The notes beneath the pieces are model-generated. The model saw only the letters and a program-made list of their open reading frames with translations, ran no database searches and was not told the origin of the DNA. Made by a program: the position numbers and the translations under genes. This document shows, piece after piece, positions 1 through 9,965 of a stretch of DNA of 64,000 bases (within the stretch, counting starts at the first letter, position 1; the number at the start of each line of letters is the position of its first letter). Origin of the DNA: Lasiosphaeris hirsuta (taxonomy: Eukaryota; Ascomycota; Sordariomycetes; Sordariales; Lasiosphaeriaceae); NCBI GenBank assembly GCA_030549175.1, contig JAUKUA010000003.1, forward strand, positions 3,782,001 through 3,846,000, in the 5' to 3' direction.

Positions 1-250
1 CCCCACAACCAGCTGCCGCATAGGACGAGTTCGGAGGTTCTTCCTCTCGTCGAGGAAGAGTCGAGGAGGCCTCGTCAGACCGTTGAGGGATCAGTCTGCT
101 ACCGACATCGACCCCCCTAGGACCCGCTTGAGCACCAGTATCCTACCAACCACCACCCTGACGCTGAGGATTCTTATTCTCTCGTCCACCTACTGCTGAT
201 CCCTCACCATACCTCATCCTCGATCCTCCCCCCCGCCAAAATCGTAGGTC
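1..250. other. Upstream leader of the ornithine decarboxylase gene
   Basis: This stretch lies directly before the ornithine decarboxylase start and becomes pyrimidine-rich near it, with a C run around 228-236. I see no ATG in it on the plus strand, so the visible leader has no upstream ORF. The transcription start cannot be placed. Confidence 0.4.
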
Positions 251-1733
251 ATGGTTATGCCGACGGTTGTCACCGATCGCTTTGCCACTCTTGATTATCC
301 AGAGTATGCGAATAATCATGTCTTTTTGAAGAGGGCCCTTAACAATGGCTTCTACCAACAAAACGATTATCATGACCACCATGATCACAACGATGACAAC
401 GATCACTATGGCGAGCAGCCTGCTGGTCATTCGGCCAAAGAACTGATCGGCAATGCCCTCCGCCAGCGCGTGGAGAATATTGACCATGAATTCTGCGACC
501 CAGGAGAGGAGGACACTTTTTTTGTGGCCGATCTCGGCGAGGTCTACCGGCAGCACCTGCGCTGGAAGCTCAATCTGCCCCGTGTCAAGCCCTTTTACGG
601 TATGTTCCGCTCCGCACGCCCCAAGTCAGAATTCGCTTGCTAATATCTCCACAGCTGTCAAGTGTAACCCCGACGCAGGTGTTTTGCAGCTGCTGGCTGC
701 GCTTGGTACGGGCTTTGACTGTGCCTCCAAGGCTGAGATCGAGCAGATCCTTCGCATGGGCGTTGACCCGTCGCGCATTATCTACGCCCAGCCCTGCAAG
801 ACGAACTCTTACGTTCGTTATGTCGCCAACCACGGGGTGCGCCAGATGACGTTTGACAACGAGGACGAACTCCACAAGATCGCACGCCTGTTCCCCGCTG
901 CCGAGCTCTTCCTGCGTATTCTTACCGACGATTCCTCCTCTCTGTGCCGCCTAAGCTTGAAGTTTGGCGCTTCGCTCGACTCGACCGATGGCCTCTTGGC
1001 TTTGGCCCGCAAGCTCGGACTGAACGTAGTAGGCGTCAGCTTTCACGTCGGTTCCGGAGCCTCGGATCCCGGTGCTTTCTTGAAGGCCGTCCAAGACGCA
1101 CACTCAGTATTCCAGCAGGCCGCTTCCTACGGATTCAACCTCAAGACGCTTGATGTCGGCGGTGGTTTCTGTAGCGACAGCAGCTTCGAGGAAATGGCTG
1201 GAGTGTTGCGCGCAGCTCTTGACGACTACTTCCCAGCACATTCGGGAATCAACCTCATCGCTGAACCCGGCCGGTTCTATGTATCTTCGGCCTTCACGCT
1301 CGCGTGTAACGTCATCGCGCGGCGAACGCTCCAGGACGCCACGCGCGAGAAAGACGATACGAGCTACATGCTCTACGTCAACGATGGATTGTACGGCAAC
1401 TTCAGCAGCATCGTTTTCGACCACCAGCACCCGATTGCCAAAGTGCTGCGTGCTGGAGGCCGAACCATGTACAACACACCGGTCGCCGAGGCCACGCCAG
1501 GGCCCGATGGCGTTGAGTACAGCATTTGGGGACCGACTTGTGACGGTATCGACCGCATCACGGAGAGCATCCGCTTCCGCAACGTCTTGGACGTCGGTGA
1601 TTGGCTGTATTTCGAGGAGATGGGCGCGTATACATTGTGCTCGGCAACCAACTTCAATGGCTTCTCCAATAACCATGACGTAATCTACGTCTGCAGCGAG
1701 CCTGGCGCGAAGGCTTTGTTGGGCCGGCTTTGA
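251..1733 (+). CDS. Ornithine decarboxylase (PLP-dependent, polyamine synthesis)
   Basis: This enzyme converts ornithine to putrescine, the first committed step of polyamine synthesis, in the cytosol. Two exons are supported: 251-599 and 655-1733. They are separated by a 55-base intron (GTATGT donor, TGCTAAT branch site, CACAG acceptor) and give 475 residues, close to the yeast enzyme. The splice recreates the PLP-lysine motif FYAVKCNPD, with Lys119 as the Schiff-base lysine. Other family marks are the glycine loop [27 protein letters not shown] and the catalytic cysteine motif WGPTCDG (Cys412). The first 60 or so residues are rich in His, Asp and Asn and look disordered. The start at 251 is the first in-frame ATG, and another at 257 is nearly equivalent. 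Antizyme-type control is usual for this family, but nothing in the window shows it. Confidence 0.95.
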
Positions 1734-2704
1734 CCTTTTGGTTGCACGGGTGGGTACGGCTTAGGGGCGGACATGGCAGGTCGGAGGTGCCGACTGCGAG
1801 CTGAGTCAGGACAGCTGTTTTAGCTCTACAGGATATCTCGAGGGATGAGACCTATCTCGTCGCCTTTCTGTGTTGGCGGAAGAAAACACACTGAACTTCG
1901 ATTCTCGACAGCATTTTAGAAATTCATTTGGAGCCTTTCTACGAAGCCAAGAGAGCACCATCTTGACTCCCATAGGTTTCTTAAATAATATCACAGGTGT
2001 CTTGAGCTCCCCACCAACCAAACTTGATTGGTGCTATGCACGATGCAATACCAGCTAGTGTAGCTGCCATCTTGCAACCCTCGGCACAAACGAATGAGAG
2101 GGGAGTAAAATCTAGCCCTGCCCGGAAGCTGCGTGCTGACACCTCGGCCGCGACTTGGAAGTACGGAGGTAACCAATATCCGTAGTATGTATCGAGCGCG
2201 GTTGACGTTGACGACATTGTGTAAGGTACCCTCCCTGGAAACCGGGGATTGGGACTGCGGGAGTGAAGGGCGGGGGAGGGGTGAGTGGAGGAGAAAAAAA
2301 AGGAAACCTGGAACATGAAACTGAGGGCAGTCCCGGTCTACAACTTCGCTGCTTCCCAATTTGCCAAGTCAATTGTGCCACTCCACTGTTTGGCGCTTTT
2401 ATCGTTTACTCGTAACCTGATCTTATCTAATACAATTGGCCATTTCAGGGCCGTAGTCAATAGAAGCCGTGCAACACACGACAAGTCGACAACTTCCCAA
2501 CCAACAACCCACCACCCCTCCTCTCCTGTGCCCAGCCACCAAGTCCTCATCCATCCATCCACCCATCACCAAACCCAGGGGGGGTTGATGGGCTGAAATG
2601 CTCGCTGGTGCACCGACAGTCCCAGCCGATTTCATTCTTTGCCTCCCTGGCCTGCACTCATAAGAAGCGGAACTCGCATCACAAGATCGACATAGACGGA
2701 CATC
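1734..2704. other. Intergenic region between ornithine decarboxylase and PRPP synthetase
   Basis: No gene is recognised. The final 250 bases before the PRPP synthetase start are rich in C, A and T (CCATCCATCCACCCATC around 2550), which is typical of a fungal promoter and leader. A purine-rich stretch lies near 2255-2310. Confidence 0.4.
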
Positions 2705-4154
2705 ATGGTACGCAACATTGTGGTTCTCGGCGGCAACTCGCATCCAAAATTTGTCGACCATGTATGCGAGTTTCTCAGTGTGCCACCATCCCGCCGGGTC
2801 CTGGGTAAGTTTTCGTCAGGAGAGACTCGCTGCGAGATCCAGGATTCTGTTCGTGGAAAGGACGTGTACATCATCCAAAGCTTCGGTGTTGGCAATGCAG
2901 AGAGTCTCGTCAACGATTACTTTATTGAACTATGCATCATGATCTCGGCTTGCAAGACGGGCTCCGCCAAACGGGTTACCGCCGTGCTCCCGCTGTTTCC
3001 CTACTCGCGCCAACCCGATCTCCCTTACGCCAAGGCCGGTGCTCCACTATCGGCTAGGCCCCCCGGCGCCGGCGCCAGGCCCGACTACACCTTCGAGAGT
3101 GTTCCCGCTACTCCGGGGCCTAGTGTTCCCCGTACTGCCGGCTTCTCCAACGGCGTCGACATTGTTGATGTCATGAGCAAGGTCTCGTTGGCAAGGGGCT
3201 ACCAGACCCCTTCGGCAACCGCCAGTATTACCAGCCACCCGCAACAGCAGGCTCACTTCACAACCCACGACTATGAGAATCCGACTCTCATCATGGCCGT
3301 TCAGGCCAAGGCGGGTTATAAGCAATGGGTTGCCCAGGCAGGCTCGCTAGTGGCTGATCTGCTCACTTGTGCTGGAGCTGATCGTGTCCTCACCTGCGAT
3401 CTTCACGAAAGCACTTATCAAGGCTTCTTCGATATTCCTGGTCCGTATTTGCCTTTCTCTTTACTCTACCCAGCAGGGCCTAATTGCCTCGGCAAAACCC
3501 CCCACTGGATTTCTTCCCGGGTAGCTAACACCGTTGTCTTTACCAGTCGATAACCTGTACGGCAGACCGTTGCTCAAGCGTTACATCCAACAAAACATCG
3601 AGAACTACAAGGACGCCGTTATCGTCTCCCCGGATGCCGGTGGTGCCAAACGCGCTACCGCAATAGCAGACAGTCTCGGAATGCCGTTCGCCCTGATTCA
3701 CAAAGGTTAGTAGCCGCTTGTTTTCCGCCCCTTTTCACAGAACCACCCAGGCCGGGGAACTCACCTGTCCTCAGAACGCCGCCCCACAAAAATCACCGAG
3801 AGGCAGAAAGCGACTATGATGCTTGTCGGCGACGTTGCCGGTCGCGTCTGTGTCCTCGTCGATGACCTCGCCGACACTGCCAACACCATTACGCGTGCGG
3901 CCAAGCTGCTCAAAAACGAGGGTGCTCTGCGTGTCTACGCCCTTTTGACTCATGGTGTGCTCTCAGGCGACGCGATAGCCCGTATCAATGCCTCGGCCAT
4001 CGACCGTGTTGTCGTCACCAACACAGTGGCCCAGGACGCCCACGCTGCCGCTTGTCCTAAGCTAGTGGTGCTCGACATATCAAACATGTTCGCCGAGGCC
4101 ATTCGCAGGGTACACCATGGAGAATCTATCAGCGTGTTGTTCCAGTACGACTGA
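2705..4154 (+). CDS. Ribose-phosphate pyrophosphokinase subunit (PRPP synthetase) with inserted loop
   Basis: PRPP synthetase transfers pyrophosphate from ATP to ribose 5-phosphate, making the precursor of purines, pyrimidines, histidine, tryptophan and NAD. Three exons (2705-3440, 3547-3705, 3775-4154) give 424 residues. Joining them restores [31 protein letters not shown] and ALIHKERR, all hallmarks of the family. The PRPP-binding loop is [10 protein letters not shown] (from about residue 327). About 100 residues rich in Pro, Ser, Thr and Ala (about 104-203) interrupt the catalytic flexible loop after FPYSRQ. Yeast Prs1 and Prs5 carry non-homologous insertions of the same kind, whereas Prs2-4 do not. 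This subunit therefore probably works in a hetero-oligomer with an uninterrupted partner encoded elsewhere. That last point is inference from yeast. Confidence 0.93.
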
Positions 4155-4684
4155 GATTATTGGATCCGTTGTGTAATAGGTAACTAGGAAGATATAGTGG
4201 ACTGGATGCGTACTACTACCCCATCGCGAATTGGGGCGGGGCTTTGGCTTGCAAGGGAGAAGGCGACGTGTGGGACGAAATAACCGGAAGGGCAGTCAGA
4301 TAATCGCCTTTCTGCTAAAGTCGTCTCATTTTCCGGCGTTGACCAACACGGAGAAAGAAAATACGAGGAATAGGGGGATACAAAGGTTCACGGCACCTTA
4401 GTAAGACCCGCTTCGCGAGGACATATTAGTAGACTACTTTCTCATGATACAGGAGAGATAGTGGCAGCGATTATTTGGGGTTTGAGTTGCCCATGTTGGC
4501 CTCGACGTTTAGTCCAACATCAGTACATGTTTAGTTAAAAAATGATGGGAGTCATGCATGCACATGCAATACCGATGCCGATGTCGGTCTTTTTTGGTAT
4601 GCTACTAGTGCTAGCCGCTAGGAAGATGTATGTAATTATCACCTGTCTACCAAAACAGCAGAGATCTAGCCTCCACAACCACTC
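4155..4684. other. Convergent intergenic region
   Basis: These are the 3' flanks of the PRPP synthetase (+) and the M16 peptidase (-). No gene or RNA is recognised. The DNA is locally AT-rich around 4500-4650, as expected for polyadenylation regions. Confidence 0.4.
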
Positions 4685-7600
4685 TTATTCTTTCATATCA
4701 TCGTCAAGATCAGACCCATCGTCTATACCATCCATCGAAGCATCACCATCCTCGCTGATGTCGTCATCTTCCTCGTCGTCGCCTTCGTCATCCGCTTTCA
4801 GACCATAGTCATCGTAGAAATGCGACAATGGCTGCACTTGAGTCTTGTAGCCCATGGTCGAAAGGGCTTTCACCATGTTCTAGAACGATTTATGCGTCAG
4901 TATTTTGAGCCCCAGGCAGGAATTCACATGTCAATGCGGGGAAGCGCGTACCTCCTCCATGATGGGAGCACACGTCACGACAACGTTGCTCTTGCCCGGC
5001 TTAAAAACGGGCATGATGATTTCGCGCATCACGGCGCGGATCTCGTTACCGGTAACCTCCCTAACTCGGGCCAGCATCTTGCGGTTCCAGTCTGGCTCAA
5101 GGCCCCGGATGACGCCAACAACAAAGTTCTGCTGTGCAGCGGCGGCCATTGTGGCTTGCTCGTCCGCCGCGGCTAGGACGATGCCACTTACTGCTCCCTC
5201 AACGAGATGGCGGTCTAGAGGCTCCTCACCAGAGGCGATCTTGGCCACGGTATTCTTGCTTGCCTCAATCGCCTTGCTGGCATCCGGGGAGCGGTATACT
5301 CGGTATTGGATGTAGCCAGCATCTACCTCGCGTGTAAACGATACGCCATATGCAAGGCCATTGCCACGAACAGCGTTCCACAGAGGACCTTCAACCGCCT
5401 CAAGGTAGCCGAGCGCGACGAGGTACGCCGGCAATCGGGGGTCAGCAAAAGAGTCCAGACCCGTAGCTGTGCTCACGCTGTACGAGCTGTCAAGTGTAGT
5501 CATGGGAATGACTACACTCCCAAAGGAACCAGGAGCCCGGCCCTCATCATTAAGCATGGAGTTGGGCTTGATGATCGGCAGGACATCCTTGGCGGAATCC
5601 AGGTCGAGACTTTGGGTGAGCTTGTCCCAAGCAGCAACAGGGTTATGAAGCTTGGCAACGTCGGCTGTGACAAGCACCCGCACATTCTGGAAGGTAAACA
5701 GGCTACGTCGAAGCTCCTCAAACCACGAAACTACCGTCTCGGGTTCCTTTTCGAGAAGCTTCTTCAGACGGCGGAGATGAACAGCTTTGACAAGTGTCCG
5801 CTTCGCGACCAGGTAAGATTCAGGCCGCATGTGGACAGCCATATCGACCTCTGCTGCCATAGCTCTCCCATCTCGCTTCGCTTCGGGGATGTCTGCCAAG
5901 GCCTTGACAACGGCCGCTTTGATGCGGACCGGATCAAAGACAACGTCAAACATCAAAGTGCGAAGCCAATCGATGATGGTCGAGTACTTCTCTGGCTCAG
6001 CCTGAAACTGGATTGCCATTCCTTCATAGTCACCAAGCCGACCAGCACTGCTGATTTGGTAACTGATGGTATCCTTTTCGAGCTGCTTGACCACATCCTC
6101 AAACTCGACACGTTCGCCATTTCGTAGCACGGGCGTGTTGAAAAAGTTGTCGGCAAAGAGGGGCAACAGCGGCTTGAACTTGGCAAGAGTTTCCGACGTT
6201 CCAACGTGAATACTGAGATGGATGAAGTTGGTCGGCACGTCCTCGAACTGGACAAACAGTGGTAGGCCTGAGGATGCGGCATCAATCACCTTTTGTGGGG
6301 AATTTTCGGTGACACCAAGGCTGCGGGCTCTGCCTGATCTTGCGGTCGCGGATTCGATAAAGTGGATAGAGCTTGTCTTTGGGACAGGCCACTGGTCCAA
6401 CACCTCGGGGGGGATTGCCTTCTCGTTGTTTTTCTTGGCCAACTCAAGCTTCTCCTTGAGTAGTTCAAGGCCCTCTTTCCCGAGCTCTTCCCTTCGTTTG
6501 GCTAAGCGTGCCTCCTCGGCTTCCTTGAGGCTGGTAGCAAGTGCCATCGAAGGCTTGCCTAGAATGGAGACATGGTGGGCGTCCGCTATCCATTTGCTCA
6601 GGAACCCGCGCCATTGCTCATCGTCCCATGCCTCAAGAGTATCGTACGGCTCCAAGTTTTGTAGATTTGCCAGCGTAGACCCATCACGTTCGCCGTACAA
6701 GTAGTCGGTAATCAGATTGCTGGAGTAGAATTGCTCGCTTCCTTCGGCTTGGAATTTGACCTGACGACGTTCTCGTTGAATGCACTCCTTCATGTAGCTC
6801 ATGTCAAGTGGGTTCGAGGCTACCTCCTTCAAAAGAGACATCAGGCGCTGCTCGACAAAGGCGAGCTTCTCGGTCGCAACGCCTGTCGGCTGGAACCAGA
6901 TGACGGAGTTCGGCCTCTCATCCCACCATGACGACACCCAACTGGCTAGCTCTTCCTTCTCAACCATGATGTTCTCAATCACAGATACCGATGATCCGCA
7001 CAGGTATGTTGTGAGAATATTCAGGGCCGTCGCCTGCACCTCATCGGTGCAACTCGGGCCAAAGAAGGCAACAATGATTTCGCCAGTGGATTCGTCTTCC
7101 TCGGGAAACTCGACAGTCTCGATGATCGTCTCATTGAGAGGGGGTGGCTGAGGGGATCCAACAAAGGGGCTAGGCTGGGGAGTCAGCGTTGAAAGACTTC
7201 AGACAATTGAAACTCGGGAGAGGTTAGTGCATACCGCTTAAATTCGCTGGTCAGAGGGGTCACATCGTCCTTGATGCTCTCCTCAAACTCATCCAAGATC
7301 TCGAGAAGATTTTGGTGATCAGTCTCGCCAACAATGACAATAGCTAGATTCCGAGGTTGATACATGGCCTTGTGGAATGCCCGAATCCTCTCAGGGGTCA
7401 AAACTCTGAGGGCTTCCATCATGCCGCCGGTCTCGTATCTGAAACCCACATTCTCCGGGTAGAGTAGTCGTCGAGCTCTGAGATCCATGAGCTCGGTGCT
7501 GCTGTACTGGAGAGCCTGCATCTCGGAATAGACGACACCTGCGTCGTTGCCCTCGCCGTCAACATGGTGAACCTCGGTCACACAGGCGTCATCGGTGATG

Positions 7601-7992
7601 TTGGGAATAATAACATGCTCGAGATAGACGGGCAGAATCTGGGCGAACCCCTCCCACCCGGCTGTCTCGAGGGTGTAGGCAGTATGATCCACGGCGGTCC
7701 AAGCATTGGTGCCCGAATAGGCACGACCGGCCAGCTTATCTAGAAGACCTTTGTACTTGTAGTTCTTGGAACCCATGAAGACCAGATGCTCCAGCGTGTG
7801 CGGCGCACCCGAGTCGTCAAATATCTCGGTAGCAAGAGTGAAGTAGCCGTTGATCTTTGGTCCCTTGCGGTCGGCTAGGATCACGCGCATACCGGTCCTC
7901 TCTGACTCATACTGGGTAATGACGGCTGGGGCATAGTCGGTACGGAAACTCTGAACCTTGCGGAACCGCGGTTTCTGAGTCTGCGATGGCAT
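4685..7992 (-). CDS. M16C zinc metallopeptidase (insulinase/pitrilysin-like)
   Basis: This is a large peptidase of the M16C clan, related to the uncharacterised yeast protein Sdd3 (YOL098C) and more distantly to presequence proteases. Three exons (7992-7235, 7169-4952, 4879-4685) give 1,056 residues. The inverted zinc-binding motif HxxEH is present as HTLEH (His65, Glu68, His69), and a downstream glutamate in VVYSEMQ (Glu157) is the likely third ligand. The first intron ends at a CCTAG acceptor, not the nearer CCCCAG, because only that choice keeps frame and gives FKRPFVGSPQPPP. The last exon encodes an acidic Asp/Glu tail of about 40 residues. The start is the MPSQTQKPRF methionine, which precedes the family-conserved region by about 15 residues. 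An in-frame upstream exon (8409-8309) could add a membrane anchor (see findings). The substrate is unknown. Confidence 0.9.
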
Positions 7993-9965
7993 CTTGAGAC
8001 TACTGAGCGGATATAGTAGCTCTTGAAAATACCTTGGGGAAACTGTTAGTGGTTGACCGTATAAAGGGGTCAGGCAGGAGCCGAGACAACACGAAATGTG
8101 GCTGCAAGCAGGTAAGACTGCTACCCGACCTGAAAGAGGACTACAAGTGATGGAGGCAGGGAGGTCCCTGCAGCCAAACCACTTGTGATTGACTGCCGGC
8201 AGGACGGTGGCAAGACACAGCAGAGGAAGAAGCAGGCGAGCTGGCAGCCCACATGGGTACAGCGGCGGCGCCGCTGTAAAGGGGCCGGATTCATGTACCA
8301 GTGCATACCGGGCATTCAAGTTGTTCTGGAATAAGACGATGGCCAGAAGAGCAGCCACGGCGCCGTACAGTAATGCCTGCGGCATTGTGTTCTTCCTGGG
8401 CACCGACATACCAAATGCCACACCCCGCCTCCGGCAACTCAAAAATGAAGCCAGACGGCGAACCAGGCTAATGGGAAGGGTAATCTGAAAGCGCTGGACA
8501 GCAGCCGCCGTGGGCTGCGGCGCAGGGCAGCGAGGACAAGGCACAAGCCACCGGCGGTCAAGTCGGCAGCGGGCCAAGTTTGGTGTCTCGGGAGTATAGG
8601 TTGGTAGGCTTTTGGGTAGGTTGGTAGGTAGGTAGATAGGTAGAGGGCTGGTCTGGAAAGGGTGAAGGTGTTTGCTGACACACCATACATACCGGCTTTG
8701 CAGATGCAGGAGGCGCTGGCTGGCTGCCTGTCTGCAAAAAGGCAGAGGCCAAGACTGAAGCCAATGAGGCGTGTTGGCGGCCTAGCTCCGAGTCGAGCAA
8801 ACGCGGGGCGGCGATGTGCTTTCGGATCTTGGGCAGCGAAGAAACACGAGGGGTCACCAGGTGTAGCCACCACAGGCTAGAATGCCCAGGAAATAAGAGG
8901 GGAGGTGAAGGACGGGGCAATGCACACAATGCGAGATAGGGTATAGGCCCGAAACACGAACTTTACAAAATTTCAAACAGGTGGTGGGGACTGGACCAAA
9001 AATGGTAACGTGAGAGTATAGGATCACCGTAGTGCAGGAGGGTAGAAGGCAAAGTCTCAACGGGATGCACCTGCCGTAAACAGCGCGACAACCCACAGGG
9101 AGGGGAGCGGGCAGAATGGGCACGAAGGCAAAAATAAGAAAAGAGCATAAGCGCAGCCAAGCGCAAGGGCAGGGTCCCGCAAGTCCTGCAAGTTCCTGTT
9201 GCCGCTTCCGCCCGGCGGAGACCTGGTGCGACGGATTACCTTAGCAGGCCGAAGCGGCACCCGTGAGACGAATCCACACCGCTTCCGGATCGGAGTCAAT
9301 CGGACCTTGCCTTTCTGCTGTACGTAAGACCCGTAGGACCGGCCTCTTGCTGGCCTGCCTTGGTGTCCACAAGCGCTTCATACCTATCATGTGACACGGA
9401 ACGTGACTTTGTACGTGTTTGTTCGTCCCGGCAACGCAGAAGCCACCAAGGCAAGTTTGATCGCAAGGTGGCCAAGAATATTTGCCAACCAAGGTATTCT
9501 GTACCTAGGTAACATAGCCTGCCTAAACAAGAACCCTGGTAACTTTCTCAAGATTTTGGTTACCAATATCTTGCGATACTTGCTCTACCACTGCTTACAA
9601 GGGCTCGACTGCCTTACAAAGATATCAGACAGGGCTGGATTGTTTGCGTGTATAGCAAGGTGGGGTCAACCAGGGTGCCGCTGGGAGCTAAGGTTGCCCC
9701 CGGCTTCTCCAATTGAAGAGGTGGTTGTGACGAGCTGTTGAAACTATCGCAACCAGCAACTTGCTTGCTGCAACATTTCCAAGTCTAACACCGAGCAGCT
9801 GCCAATTGCAGCCTCTCATCCCTCACAAGCTATCACCGAACAATAAACACTGCCCGCCCGCTGCTGCTCAAACCGCCAGCTCCAGCGGCGTATCTGAAGG
9901 TTGAATGCGCAGGCATATGTGGCATCTGCCCGACGCCACCACGCAGTGTGCGTAGCTCGAGCAAC
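7993..9965. other. Divergent intergenic region between M16 peptidase and ZW10/Dsl1 gene
   Basis: This is the shared upstream region of two divergent genes. It holds a GGTA-type short tandem repeat (about 8600-8645), a possible alternative 5' exon of the peptidase (8409-8309, minus) and several CCTAGGTA-like words around 9500. No further gene is recognised. Confidence 0.4.
8601..8645. repeat. Imperfect GGTA/GGTT tandem repeat
   Basis: Short units of GGTAGGTTGGTAGGTAGGTA type are repeated imperfectly. They lie in the leader or promoter area of the minus-strand peptidase, where they read as CCTACC on the sense strand. Confidence 0.7.

Noticed and set aside
1104..1676. Long minus-strand frame inside ornithine decarboxylase
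   Set aside because: It is an antisense shadow of a strongly conserved coding exon.
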